From contig NZ_BRVS01000002.1 in NCBI RefSeq assembly GCF_026011795.1, forward strand, positions 62,001 through 126,000: a DNA stretch of 64,000 nt, in the 5' to 3' direction. The stretch is from Arthrobacter mangrovi (GTDB lineage: Bacteria; Actinomycetota; Actinomycetes; Actinomycetales; Micrococcaceae). Below the pieces are notes generated by a model, which worked only from the letters and a program-made list of their open reading frames with translations, ran no database searches and was not told where the DNA came from. Numbering within the stretch: position 1 is the first letter of the stretch; each line of letters opens with the position of its first letter. This document shows positions 26,451 to 34,461 of this stretch, piece by piece. The position numbers and the translations under genes are program-made.

Positions 26451-26612
26451 ATGAACAAGTCCCTGTCCGTCGCCATCTACGACACCAAGGAAAACCTCGC
26501 CGCCGCCAAAGAGGCCGCCGGCAGGCTCCGCAGCGAGGCCAGCAGTTCCCTGACCCTGGAGATCGTCGACGTCGAAGAATACGAGGTCGTCACGAGCGCA
26601 CGCAACGATTGA
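26451..26612 (+). CDS. Small 53-residue protein, unknown
   Basis: A short charged protein beginning MNKSLSVAIYDTKENLAAAK and ending YEVVTSARND. It shows one predicted beta strand, a helix with Ala and Glu, and a second strand. The pattern looks like half of a ferredoxin-like alpha/beta fold, as in the C-terminal part of antibiotic-biosynthesis-monooxygenase proteins, but this is only a resemblance. The start has a strong ribosome site (GAGAAGGAAGGG) six or so bases upstream, which argues that it is real. It stands alone between the SCO1664 gene and a converging membrane-protein gene. Confidence 0.6.
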   Translation: MNKSLSVAIYDTKENLAAAKEAAGRLRSEASSSLTLEIVDVEEYEVVTSARND

Positions 26613-26674
26613 GCGCGTCTACTACCCCAAGGAAAGCCCGCCGGTTCCCCCCTTAGCGGCACAGACGCACCGGT

Positions 26675-27787
26675 TCAGCCGGCTTGGCTCTGCACGCGCG
26701 CCTTGACCCGGGCCGAGGTGCGCATGGCGTCCGTGTTGCGGATCAGGACCAGGAGCCAGCAGAAGATGAGCACGAAAGCGACGAGTTCAACCGCGGTCAA
26801 CGTGTAGTAGCCGGTGAAGTAGAACACTGCCAGGACGAGGATCACCGCGACAAACACGTACCCAAGAACCAGGAAAGTCTGCGGCAGGGCGGGGACTAGC
26901 CAGCGAAGCCCCGCGACCAAGGCAAAGAAGGCCAATGCCATGCCGCTGGCCGCAAGGGTGTGCAGGATGAGGAACTCGTCCACCGGGAGGATGCCGACGC
27001 AGGCGAGGAGGATGCCAATCAGGGCGAGGCCCGCCCTGACCCGGCGTCTTCCTCGCTGTTCCCGGCGTGTCCGGGCAGGTATGGCCGACGTAGCGCAGTG
27101 GGCGATCGTCGTCACGACGACGCCGGCGATGATGAGGGTGAGGTTGAAGGCCCGGGCCGAGACGTCGCCGGTGACGCCGAGCATGCTCATGTTCTCCTGC
27201 CACCACAGCGGGTTGCTGGCGGTGAGCATGCTCGTGAAGATTCCCGCCACAAGGAAGACCACGAGGACGAGCGACAGGGACATCGGGGTGAGGTGCACCG
27301 CCGATAGGAAAACCGCGTAACTCGTCACGGCGACCGCGACGCCCGCCAGAAGTGCCGCGGAAAGGCTGTAGACCACGGCACCTTGGAAGCTGTCGCTGAC
27401 GACGTTGGCGATCGCGCTCCACCCGAGCAACGCAATGAGCGCGTAAGCCAGGGCCACTGCGGCGATGTCGTACCAGCCGAGCCGCTCGCTCGGCCGTCCG
27501 GATGGCCATGCACCGGACCTCGACGGATCGCGGGCCCGCACCGACGTGACCGCCGCGATGAAGACGATGACGGCGGTGATGGCGCCTGCCAGCGCGACGA
27601 ATTGTCCGATGGAACCGCGACCGGAAATCGGGACGTACTGCCCGCTGAACACAACGACGGCGACGAGCGCCGCAACGACGAACACCGCTCCCGAGAGAAT
27701 GACCGCCGCGGACTCGACGGGCGCCGCGCTTCGATCGAGGTGGCGGCGTATCCGTCCGAACGGTAGCCGCGACCGCCTGGGCGTCAT
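26675..27787 (-). CDS. Ten-span membrane protein, DUF998-like
   Basis: A 370-residue integral membrane protein with about ten hydrophobic segments, arranged as roughly two five-helix blocks separated by a short basic loop (ARTRREQRGRRRVR). The N-terminus is strongly basic (TPRRSRLPFGRIRRHLDRS), which suggests a cytoplasmic start. The helix pattern and LTPMSLSLVLVVFLVAGIFTS resemble the DUF998 group, a family without known function. The ATG at 27787 is preferred to an earlier in-frame ATG in the divergent promoter region. It is divergent from a lipoprotein gene. A permease-like or sensing role is equally possible. Confidence 0.6.
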   Translation of the reverse strand: MTPRRSRLPFGRIRRHLDRSAAPVESAAVILSGAVFVVAALVAVVVFSGQYVPISGRGSIGQFVALAGAITAVIVFIAAVTSVRARDPSRSGAWPSGRPSERLGWYDIAAVALAYALIALLGWSAIANVVSDSFQGAVVYSLSAALLAGVAVAVTSYAVFLSAVHLTPMSLSLVLVVFLVAGIFTSMLTASNPLWWQENMSMLGVTGDVSARAFNLTLIIAGVVVTTIAHCATSAIPARTRREQRGRRRVRAGLALIGILLACVGILPVDEFLILHTLAASGMALAFFALVAGLRWLVPALPQTFLVLGYVFVAVILVLAVFYFTGYYTLTAVELVAFVLIFCWLLVLIRNTDAMRTSARVKARVQSQAG

Positions 27788-27919
27788 GAGTGCCCCCTGA
27801 ATGGACGATGTCGGGAGCTTATCCGAGGGCGCAGACTTTGTCATCGGATAAGCCGACGGCAGTGGTGAACCGGGCTTACCATGGGCGCATAGGGGTTGCT
27901 GCTCTTGAGGATGCCCGCC

Positions 27920-28852
27920 ATGGCCCGATGGATCGCCGTGGCACGTTTTACGTGCGCGCTGGCACTGGTGCCGGCTGTTTCGTCCTGCGGAGCCGCGCCC
28001 GGATCCAGCCAAGCGGACGCGCCGGGACCGATCCAAGCGGAAGCCATCCCCCATCCTGACGTCACTGTAGCGGCGGAACCACCAATAGAAGCACCCATAG
28101 CGGATTGGACTGCCCTGGACTCCGCCGTCCAGGACTACGCAGCCACGCTGCCCGTGAATTTCTCCGCCGCGGTATTCGACGAACTGACCGGCGAGTCCTG
28201 GACTTTCAAACCCCGGACCGAATATTTCGAAGCAAGCCTGGTCAAGGTCCCCATGCTGTTGACCCTCTTCCGCGAAGTTACCGCCCAAGGCCGGGAACTG
28301 TCCGCGGATGAGGACTATCTGGCCACCCGGATGATCCGGTACAGCGACAATGAGGCGGCACGCTGGATGTACAGCCATATTGGCGGAGCCTCGGCATTGG
28401 CCGCGACGTATGAGCTCATCGGTGTATCCCGGACAATTCCCGGCGAACGATGGGGTGTGACCGCCACCAACGTCGAAGACCAGCTGAGAATCATGAGGAC
28501 GGTGGCCGAGGGCGCCGACTGGCTGAGGGAAGGGTTACGGCTGTACCTGCTGGGATTGATGGAATCCGTCGATCCCAGCCAGGCCTGGGGTGCCTCGGCC
28601 GGCGCAGCGGCCGACGGCGCCGAGGTCGCCCTGAAAAACGGCTGGCTTCCTGACGACGACCTGCTGTGGAACGTCCATACCGCGGGAGTGATCAATGCCG
28701 GCAATGCCCGGTATGACATCGCGGTTCTCTCCTCGGGACATGAGACGTTCGCCGACGGCGTCGTTGTGGTCGAACAAGTCGCGAGACTCGTCTACGACTT
28801 TGAAAAGTCGGGCGCCAATGACGCCGCTGGTGCTAAGCCTGCCCATGAGTGA
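27920..28852 (+). CDS. Beta-lactamase-like serine hydrolase, lipoprotein
   Basis: A 310-residue exported serine hydrolase of the class A beta-lactamase/penicillin-binding fold. The N-terminus is a signal peptide with the lipobox VSSC, so it is probably lipid-anchored on the cell surface. Active-site motifs are S-L-V-K (SxxK) near residue 105, Y-S-D-N-E (SxN-type) near residue 140, and K-N-G in place of KTG near residue 240. The altered third motif and the lack of an obvious Glu166-type loop leave activity as beta-lactamase, esterase or peptidase open. The ATG at 27920 has TTGAGGA at ideal spacing; the ATG at 27911 is an alternative. Confidence 0.78.
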   Translation: MARWIAVARFTCALALVPAVSSCGAAPGSSQADAPGPIQAEAIPHPDVTVAAEPPIEAPIADWTALDSAVQDYAATLPVNFSAAVFDELTGESWTFKPRTEYFEASLVKVPMLLTLFREVTAQGRELSADEDYLATRMIRYSDNEAARWMYSHIGGASALAATYELIGVSRTIPGERWGVTATNVEDQLRIMRTVAEGADWLREGLRLYLLGLMESVDPSQAWGASAGAAADGAEVALKNGWLPDDDLLWNVHTAGVINAGNARYDIAVLSSGHETFADGVVVVEQVARLVYDFEKSGANDAAGAKPAHE

Positions 28853-28929
28853 GGACCCTAAGCTATCCCGTCCCAGGCCATCCGAACAGAGGACGCAGGA
28901 CACGCACCTCGGGGCGACGTATCAGGCCC

Positions 28930-29292
28930 TCAGAGTCCGACGTCGACGATGCCGATGAACCGGCTGCCGATCCCGTCGTATTCGCTCCGGATCATCCCCG
29001 GGGCCGGCGCAGGAACCTCATCCGGTCCGTGATCGTCGCAGTAAAGGAAGCTGAACTCGGGCCACCACTTCTTCGGCCTGGCGGTCTCGTAGTAGCCGCA
29101 AATGCTGCATTCCAGCCGCACCCAGACCGGCTTCCTGCCCGTGCGGTTGGCACGGGACTGAAGCAGCCATGCCGGCGGATTCTTCTCCAACGCCGCCAAC
29201 TCGTCTTCCGACAACCGTGACGGTATGCCGTGGCGGCGGGCCATCTCCAGGGGAATATCAAGGAAGATCGCTGCTTCCCGTCGAGTAACCAT
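28930..29292 (-). CDS. Small protein with HTH-like start and Cys pairs, unknown
   Basis: A 120-residue protein I do not recognise by family. The first 30 residues (MVTRREAAIFLDIPLEMARR) look like an excisionase/MerR-like helix-turn-helix. The middle holds CSICGYYE and, about 20 residues later, YCDDHG. Together they could bind one zinc ion (C-x2-C then C-x3-H). The C-terminus is unremarkable. The start could also be an ATG at 29361, adding 23 residues; neither has a convincing ribosome site. It is divergent from the SARP-like regulator, with 151 bases between. Confidence 0.6.
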   Translation of the reverse strand: MVTRREAAIFLDIPLEMARRHGIPSRLSEDELAALEKNPPAWLLQSRANRTGRKPVWVRLECSICGYYETARPKKWWPEFSFLYCDDHGPDEVPAPAPGMIRSEYDGIGSRFIGIVDVGL

Positions 29293-29443
29293 GGTCCTCA
29301 ACAATAAGGCATAGGCCTCCAGCGGTCCCGCTACAACCCCGGATGTACCCCGCTTTTGCATCCTGCGGCCGACGACCCGGCACCGCCGCCGCGGGCATTC
29401 TGGTTCCGATCCTGCACGGCACTTGTTGGAAGAGGGACTCGGA

Positions 29444-30244
29444 ATGTTCGGTACGGACGAACCGGCTGCTGCGATATCTACGCTCGAAAGCCCGGAGATA
29501 GTGCCGTCCGCACCGTCTCCTGTGCCGGTGACCTCAGCGCGAGCCACGTGGACTCTGCAGTTGATCGGCGGCTGGCGTCTTGGGCGGGGATCGGTTGAAT
29601 ACGAGGTACCCAAGCGCCAGCAGCGGCTCATCGCCCTGCTTGCCGTGAACGGAACCACGCAGCGTTCGACGGCGGCCCGCCTGCTGTGGCCCGAGGGCAG
29701 CGATGCACAAGCCTCCAATTGCCTTCGAGGGACTATTTGCCAGGTGTCCCGGGCTTTGCCCGGCCTTCTCATCGCCGACGCCGGAAATATCGGGGTGGCT
29801 GACGACGTCGACTTGGACCTGCGCGCCATCCGGGGCCAGCTGGACGGTTCGGCGAACGTCGAGGGCTCGGCGGCTGCTGCCCGAATCCAGCTCCTGAGCC
29901 GCGGTGAGCTCCTGCCCGGCTGGTACGACGACTGGGTCCTCGAGGCGCAGGACGAGTGGCGGATCATGAGGGTGGATGCGCTGCAGCAGTTGGCCTCCCA
30001 CCTCCTTGACCATGGGGATACCCACGGGGCGGTGGAGGCCGCGTCGTCGGTACTGGGCATCGATCCCCTGGACGAAGAGGCCCAGCAGCTCGTCCTGCGG
30101 GCCCACCTGGCCGAAGGCAACCGTGCCCTGGCCCTGCGCGGTTATGCGGATTTCAACTCCCGCTATCTCAGCGAGCTCGGCCTCCCGCCTTCCTTCAGTG
30201 CACGCGAGATATTCGGACGGTCGTTCGAAGGCGCGCAGCGATGA
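29444..30244 (+). CDS. SARP/BTAD-type transcriptional regulator
   Basis: A 266-residue regulator with the architecture of small SARP proteins. After a 35-residue Pro/Ser-rich leader comes an OmpR-like winged helix (LQLIGGWRLGRGSVEYEVPK, then QRLIALLAVNG and RLLWPEGSDAQASNCLRG). A bacterial transcriptional activation domain of TPR-like helices follows (VDALQQLASHLLDHGDTHGAVEAA, IDPLDEEAQQLVLRAHLAEG). The ATG at 29444 has AGAGGGA upstream. Its stop overlaps the next start (ATGA), so it is co-translated with a ketopantoate-reductase-like gene. SARPs usually activate secondary-metabolite clusters, but none is visible here. Confidence 0.82.
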   Translation: MFGTDEPAAAISTLESPEIVPSAPSPVPVTSARATWTLQLIGGWRLGRGSVEYEVPKRQQRLIALLAVNGTTQRSTAARLLWPEGSDAQASNCLRGTICQVSRALPGLLIADAGNIGVADDVDLDLRAIRGQLDGSANVEGSAAAARIQLLSRGELLPGWYDDWVLEAQDEWRIMRVDALQQLASHLLDHGDTHGAVEAASSVLGIDPLDEEAQQLVLRAHLAEGNRALALRGYADFNSRYLSELGLPPSFSAREIFGRSFEGAQR

Positions 30245-31209
30245 AGATCCTCATCGTCGGGGCCGGGGCAACCGGAGGGTACTTTGGGGCTTGCCTGGCT
30301 CGTGCCGGCCGGGACGTCACATTCCTCGTCAGGCCGGATAGGGCGGACCGGCTGCGGAACGGACTGCGGGTCTACGGCCCGGGCTATGACGAGACAGTGC
30401 CGGTCCGAACCATTACGGCATCCGGACTTGGGGACCGGTACGACTTGGTCCTGGTCATGACGAAGGCTTGGTCCCTGGGAGCCGCCGTCCGGGACATTGC
30501 GCCGGCCGTGGGCCCGGACACGACAATCCTGCCCCTGCTCAACGGTATGGTCCACTTGCCGCAGCTCAACGAACGCTTCGGTGCGGAGGCCGTCCTGGGC
30601 GGAATCGTCCGCGTTGTCTGCACAATGACCGCTGATGGCGCGATCTTCCAGATGAAGCCGCACGCTTCGATGACCTTCGGCACGCAGAACAGGCATCAGA
30701 CCGAGCGGCTGCAGGCGATCGGCCGGGAACTAAAGGCGCCGGGATTCAGCAGTGTTGTCTCCGGCGACATCCTGGCTTCGATGTGGCACAAGTGGGCATT
30801 CATCACCGCCGGCGGAGTGATCACATGCCTGATGCGCGGCCCGATCGGGCACATCATGTCAGTCCCGTCCGGGAAGGAAGTCATCCTGGATGTCATCGAG
30901 GAGACGGAACGAGTGGCCGCCGCCGCCGGCTACCCGGTCCCAACCGGTGCCCATGCGGCGAGTCTCGAGATGTTCACCGAGCCGGGTTCGGTATTCACAT
31001 CGTCCTTGTACCGGGACGTCGTGGCCGGAAAGCGGCACGAAGGCGAACACCTGCTCGGCGAGTACTCGGCCACCGCTGAACGCCTGCACGTCGACGTACC
31101 TCTCACGCGCCTCGCCCTGACCCAGCTGCGCGTGCATGACCAAGCCAGGACAGCGGCAGACAGGGCTGCGACGCACCCGCTTTCCTCGGAATGTCATCCT
31201 CCGGATTGA
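30241..31209 (+). CDS. Ketopantoate reductase family protein (PanE/ApbA-like)
   Basis: A 322-residue NAD(P)-dependent reductase. The Rossmann motif is MKILIVGAGATGGYFGACLA at the N-terminus. The catalytic Lys is in MWHKWAFITAGG near residue 183, and the C-terminal helical domain has the SSLYRDVVAGKRHEGEHL region with the substrate-binding Ser, Asp and Glu. Pantothenate synthesis is the canonical role, but no panB, panC or coaA neighbour is present. Paralogues often reduce other 2-oxo acids. The four-base overlap with a SARP-like regulator is unusual and may tie it to a specialised pathway. The last 20 residues are hydrophilic and variable. Confidence 0.82.
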   Translation: MKILIVGAGATGGYFGACLARAGRDVTFLVRPDRADRLRNGLRVYGPGYDETVPVRTITASGLGDRYDLVLVMTKAWSLGAAVRDIAPAVGPDTTILPLLNGMVHLPQLNERFGAEAVLGGIVRVVCTMTADGAIFQMKPHASMTFGTQNRHQTERLQAIGRELKAPGFSSVVSGDILASMWHKWAFITAGGVITCLMRGPIGHIMSVPSGKEVILDVIEETERVAAAAGYPVPTGAHAASLEMFTEPGSVFTSSLYRDVVAGKRHEGEHLLGEYSATAERLHVDVPLTRLALTQLRVHDQARTAADRAATHPLSSECHPPD

Positions 31210-31343
31210 TGCTGAAACCCAGTCCGGGGTTGGACGCCCGAGGGCCTGGAGCCATCCGAAACTAGGTGATGTCGGCAACGCAGGTCGACGCACATCGATT
31301 CCCCCGTCAAAACCACGTCCCATCGACCAGAAGGAGCACTTCC

Positions 31344-31796
31344 GTGAACACAACCGCCGGGCGCCGTCGCCCTCTGACAATGATTGCCGTCCTGCTCGCC
31401 GCCCTCTTCGCAGCGACGGGCCTCACTGCGTTGGCTTCGCCGGCCAACGCAGCCGAGACCGCGGCTCCCCAAGGCACCGACCGCTATCTGGCTATTGCGT
31501 TCTCCCCATCCACGCTGGGATGGTACGCGGTCTGGCGCTCGAACGGCGATCAGGCCTACAACGACAGTTTGGACCTCTGCAACTTGTACCAATCCGCCAG
31601 CACCTACGACTGTGTCCAGGCCGGTGTTGCGAAGAACCAGTACCTGGCCTTGGCGCTCTCCACGAAGAACGGGCCGTGGGGCTCGTGGGCGGCCACGACC
31701 GCGACCACCGCAGGCAAGAACGCACTGGCGTGGTGCAAGTACTACGGCGGCGGGAACGACTGCACGGTCGAGTTCAACGACAGCGCCAACTCTTAG
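31344..31796 (+). CDS. Secreted DUF4189-domain protein
   Basis: A 150-residue exported protein. The signal peptide has a basic start (NTTAGRRRP), a hydrophobic core (LTMIAVLLAALFAATGL) and an A-N-A cleavage site near residue 38. The mature part has two similar halves of the DUF4189 kind: YLAIAFSPSTLGWYAVW with a Cys pair, then YLALALSTKNGPWGSW with another pair. Four Cys in total suggest two disulfides in the exported protein. The GTG at 31344 has AAGGAG eight bases upstream, better than in-frame upstream codons. Function unknown. A strong hairpin follows. Confidence 0.8.
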   Translation: MNTTAGRRRPLTMIAVLLAALFAATGLTALASPANAAETAAPQGTDRYLAIAFSPSTLGWYAVWRSNGDQAYNDSLDLCNLYQSASTYDCVQAGVAKNQYLALALSTKNGPWGSWAATTATTAGKNALAWCKYYGGGNDCTVEFNDSANS

Positions 31797-31822
31797 TTGT
31801 AAGCCCGTTGCAGATTCCGATA

Positions 31823-31861
31823 GCAGATGGCTGCCGGTACTTCATGCCGGCAGCCATCTGC
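31823..31861. terminator. Perfect 15-bp hairpin after the DUF4189 gene
   Basis: GCAGATGGCTGCCGG (31823-31837) pairs fully with CCGGCAGCCATCTGC (31847-31861) across a nine-base loop. It separates the converging DUF4189 and antitoxin-like genes and could end both transcripts. No T run is present. Confidence 0.65.
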
Positions 31862-31905
31862 TGCGCCCGCTGCCGACCGTGTGCTGCTGGCCGCGGCTTC
31901 CTGGG

Positions 31906-32262
31906 CTAGCCGGGGAACTCCTGGTCCATGTAGGAGCGCGCAGCCCTCCTGACCTCCTCGAAACGGCCCTCACGGATCGCGGTGACCGGAGACTCTTCCT
32001 CCAGCAGCGGGTTCGAGCCAACGAACCATGCCCTGGCAGTGTCGGGATTTTCGGCCTGTGCCAGCAGGTTCCACTGCTCGAGGGCGCACCGGAGACGCTC
32101 CGCCTCGTCCGCGTCAGGCTCGGGGCCATCCTCCATCACCCAGTCGTCGGCGCTGAGCCGGACCCGGTTTCCCGTTAGCGCCGCCACCAGCGTCGGCCCC
32201 AATGAATCCGCCAGCTCGCGGACAACTTCAAGCATTCCCGGATCTACCGGCTTACCGTTCAT
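31906..32262 (-). CDS. Xre/MbcA/ParS-type antitoxin-like protein, orphan
   Basis: A 118-residue protein whose C-terminal 50 residues (ARAWFVGSNPLLEEESPVTAIREG and then FEEVRRAARSYM) match the toxin-binding region of Xre/MbcA/ParS antitoxins (DUF2384). The N-terminal half is a helical segment (LEVVRELADSLGPTLVAALTG) in the place of the HTH. Such antitoxins normally sit next to a RES-domain NAD-degrading toxin; none is adjacent here on either strand. It may be a solitary regulator or a relic. AAGAGGAG lies about ten bases before the ATG. Confidence 0.65.
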   Translation of the reverse strand: MNGKPVDPGMLEVVRELADSLGPTLVAALTGNRVRLSADDWVMEDGPEPDADEAERLRCALEQWNLLAQAENPDTARAWFVGSNPLLEEESPVTAIREGRFEEVRRAARSYMDQEFPG

Positions 32263-32481
32263 CTACCGGCTCCTCTTCTCGTTTGCTCCTGGATACCACT
32301 CTAAGCCGCAGGTCCCGCCGCTGCCTGCGCACAACATGGCCCGACCACGATCTCCTTTGGTGCCGCCGGCGCCGCGACGCCGCCTGCAAGCCTCAACCCG
32401 GCAGGGGCCCTTGTCCCCTTTAAGGGCCGCGAAGGTCGCCGGTGCCGCGGACGCGTTGTGCAACGCAACAGGGAGAAAACG

Positions 32482-32527
32482 GCGCCGGCATCCAGGCTCC
32501 GTGGATCGGAATCCAAGATGCCGGCGC
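32482..32527. repeat. 11-bp perfect inverted repeat
   Basis: GCGCCGGCATC (32482-32492) and GATGCCGGCGC (32517-32527) with a 24-base loop. It could be a hairpin in a leader, or a factorless terminator for upstream transcription. No T run follows. Confidence 0.6.
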
Positions 32528-32561
32528 GGACTCAAAATTGCTTGACTCCATGCCGTTCTCC

Positions 32562-32582
32562 GCTCAATGTTGAGCCTATAAA
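32562..32582 (+). promoter_or_regulatory. Palindrome next to TATAAA upstream of the permease
   Basis: GCTCAATGTTGAGC (32562-32575) is a perfect inverted repeat with a two-base centre, followed directly by TATAAA (32577-32582). It would fill the -10/-35 spacer of a promoter for the permease, the position expected for a repressor site. The permease ATG is about 130 bases downstream. Confidence 0.45.
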
Positions 32583-32713
32583 TGCGCCGTGCCGTGCCCG
32601 ATGGCCAACAGTTAGCCACTCCTTTGCAGGGTCTCGGAGGCGAATGCCAATTTCGCAGAGGCCCGTGCACTCACTATCGGATCCGACCTTGTTCATCCAA
32701 GGAAGTGAGCCTC

Positions 32714-34150
32714 ATGGCTTCCCACCGCGAACTCAAGAAGACCCTCAAGCCCCGGCATCTATCGATGATCGCCATCGCCGGCGTCATCGGGGCGGGTCTG
32801 TTCGTTGGCTCCGGCGCGGCGATCCAGCAGGCCGGCCCCGGCATCCTGCTCGCCTACATAGCCGCGGGCATCGTCGTCGTCCTCGTCATGCGCATGCTAG
32901 GCGAGATGGCCGCTGCCAACCCGGAGACCGGGTCGTTCTCCGCCTATGCGGACAAGGCCTTGGGCCGCTGGGCTGGCTTCAGCATCGGCTGGCTCTACGC
33001 CTGGTTCTGGATCATTGTGCTGGGCATCGAGGCAACCGCCGGTGCGGCGATCATGCACCGCTGGGTCCCCGGCGTCGACCAATGGATCTGGGCCCTGATA
33101 CTGATGGTCCTGCTCACCCTCACGAACGTGTGGAGCGTGAAGTCCTACGGTGAGTTCGAGTTCTGGTTTGCCTCCATCAAGGTCACCGCCATTGTCCTCT
33201 TCCTCATCGCCGGGGTCATCGCGATCCTTGGCCTCATCCCGGGCGTCCCGGCCCCGGGCCTGACGAACCTCCTGGGCCACGGCGGATTGATGCCCAACGG
33301 CGCCAGCGCTGTCCTGGCCGGCATCCTCGTCGTGGTGTTCTCCTTCTTCGGGGCGGAGATCGCCACCATCGCCGCCGGCGAGTCCTCCGACCCTGTCACT
33401 GCCGTCCGCAAGGCCGTTAATTCCACGGTATGGCGGATCCTGATCTTCTATATCGGCTCCATCGCGGTCGTAGTGACCCTGCTGCCGTGGGACGACGCGT
33501 CTGTGGCCAAGAGTCCCTACGTCGCGGTAATCGAGAGCTTCGGCATCCCGGCCGCCGCGACGATCATGGATATCGTGGTGCTTACTTCGGTACTGTCCTG
33601 CCTGAACTCGGGCCTCTACACGGCGAGCCGCATGATCTTCTCCCTTTCGACCCGGGGCGACGCTCCGGACTCCTGGAGCCATGTCTCAAGGCGCGGAGTG
33701 CCGGTCAGTGCAGTCCTCGCGTCGACAATCGTGGGCTTTATTACGGTCGGGCTGAACTATCTCTGGCCGGACACCGTCTTCCTGTTCCTGGTGAACACTT
33801 CGGGTGCGATCGCCCTGTTCGTGTGGCTCGTCATCGCCTGCTCGCAGCTCATCCTGCGCCGCCACGCCGACGCCCTCGGCACCAAGCTCACGCTCCGGAT
33901 GTGGCTGTTTCCGTATCTGACGTGGATCTCGATCATCGCCATCACGACCATGATCGTGGGAATGCTCTTCCTCGACAGCACGCGCGAGTCGCTGCTCCTC
34001 TCCGTCGGGCTCGCTGTCGTGGTCGTGGCGATTGGCCTGATCCGCTATCGGCGCCAGCTCAGCCCGGTCGGTCCGCACGAGCACAGCCGGGACGAAGACC
34101 TTGCTGAGGCCCTGGAAGAAGACGCCGAAGCCCATGGCCACGGTGCCTGA
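32714..34150 (+). CDS. Amino-acid permease (APC superfamily, GabP/AnsP-like)
   Basis: A 478-residue inner-membrane amino-acid:H+ symporter with twelve hydrophobic segments. The start KKTLKPRHLSMIAIAGVIGAGLFVGSG is the signature of the amino-acid transporter subfamily of the APC superfamily, where the GVIGAGLF turn binds the substrate carboxylate. GabP, AnsP and CycA are close relatives, so GABA, Asn, Pro or D-Ala are all possible. The C-terminus is hydrophilic and acidic with several His. The ATG at 32714 follows AAGGAAG. A palindrome-bearing leader upstream suggests regulation by a specific factor. Confidence 0.85.
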   Translation: MASHRELKKTLKPRHLSMIAIAGVIGAGLFVGSGAAIQQAGPGILLAYIAAGIVVVLVMRMLGEMAAANPETGSFSAYADKALGRWAGFSIGWLYAWFWIIVLGIEATAGAAIMHRWVPGVDQWIWALILMVLLTLTNVWSVKSYGEFEFWFASIKVTAIVLFLIAGVIAILGLIPGVPAPGLTNLLGHGGLMPNGASAVLAGILVVVFSFFGAEIATIAAGESSDPVTAVRKAVNSTVWRILIFYIGSIAVVVTLLPWDDASVAKSPYVAVIESFGIPAAATIMDIVVLTSVLSCLNSGLYTASRMIFSLSTRGDAPDSWSHVSRRGVPVSAVLASTIVGFITVGLNYLWPDTVFLFLVNTSGAIALFVWLVIACSQLILRRHADALGTKLTLRMWLFPYLTWISIIAITTMIVGMLFLDSTRESLLLSVGLAVVVVAIGLIRYRRQLSPVGPHEHSRDEDLAEALEEDAEAHGHGA

Positions 34151-34217
34151 GCGGGCCGGCGACCGCGGCCCAAAGGAACCGAAGGAGGAGAAGGTTCCCT
34201 GACTTGGGAAATTACTG

Positions 34218-34299
34218 TGCCCGAGGTGGGACTCGAACCCACACACCTTTCGGCGCCGCATTTTGAGTGCGGTGCGTCTGCCAATTCCGCCACTCGGGC
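34218..34299 (-). tRNA. tRNA-Leu(CAA)
   Basis: An acceptor stem GCCCGAG/CTCGGGC closes the 82-nt molecule. The anticodon stem CCGCA/TGCGG encloses the loop CTCAAAA, giving anticodon CAA (codon UUG). A variable arm and the GGTTCGAGTC T loop are present. The 3' CCA is not encoded. Confidence 0.93.
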
Positions 34300-34461
34300 C
34301 CGGCCGCTGGGGCCGATGATCCCAGAAGCAAGCCTCCGGATCGATGTTTCGCGCGTGTGAATACTGTCATGCATCGCAGTGCGCGAATCTACTCTACATG
34401 CCGATAGGCTGTTTTCGTGAACCGCCACAGCGGGTTACCCGTACGTCGTCAAGGAGCACCA

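Larger units (their letters stand above)
32263..32713. other. Gene-free stretch with two palindromes
   Basis: A 451-base region between the antitoxin-like gene and the permease. I see no convincing coding frame in it. It holds an 11-bp inverted repeat at 32482-32527, a 14-bp palindrome at 32562-32575 and a TATAAA at 32577-32582 just before the permease leader. TTGACT at 32542 is too far from TATAAA (29 bases) to be a normal -35 partner. Confidence 0.6.
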
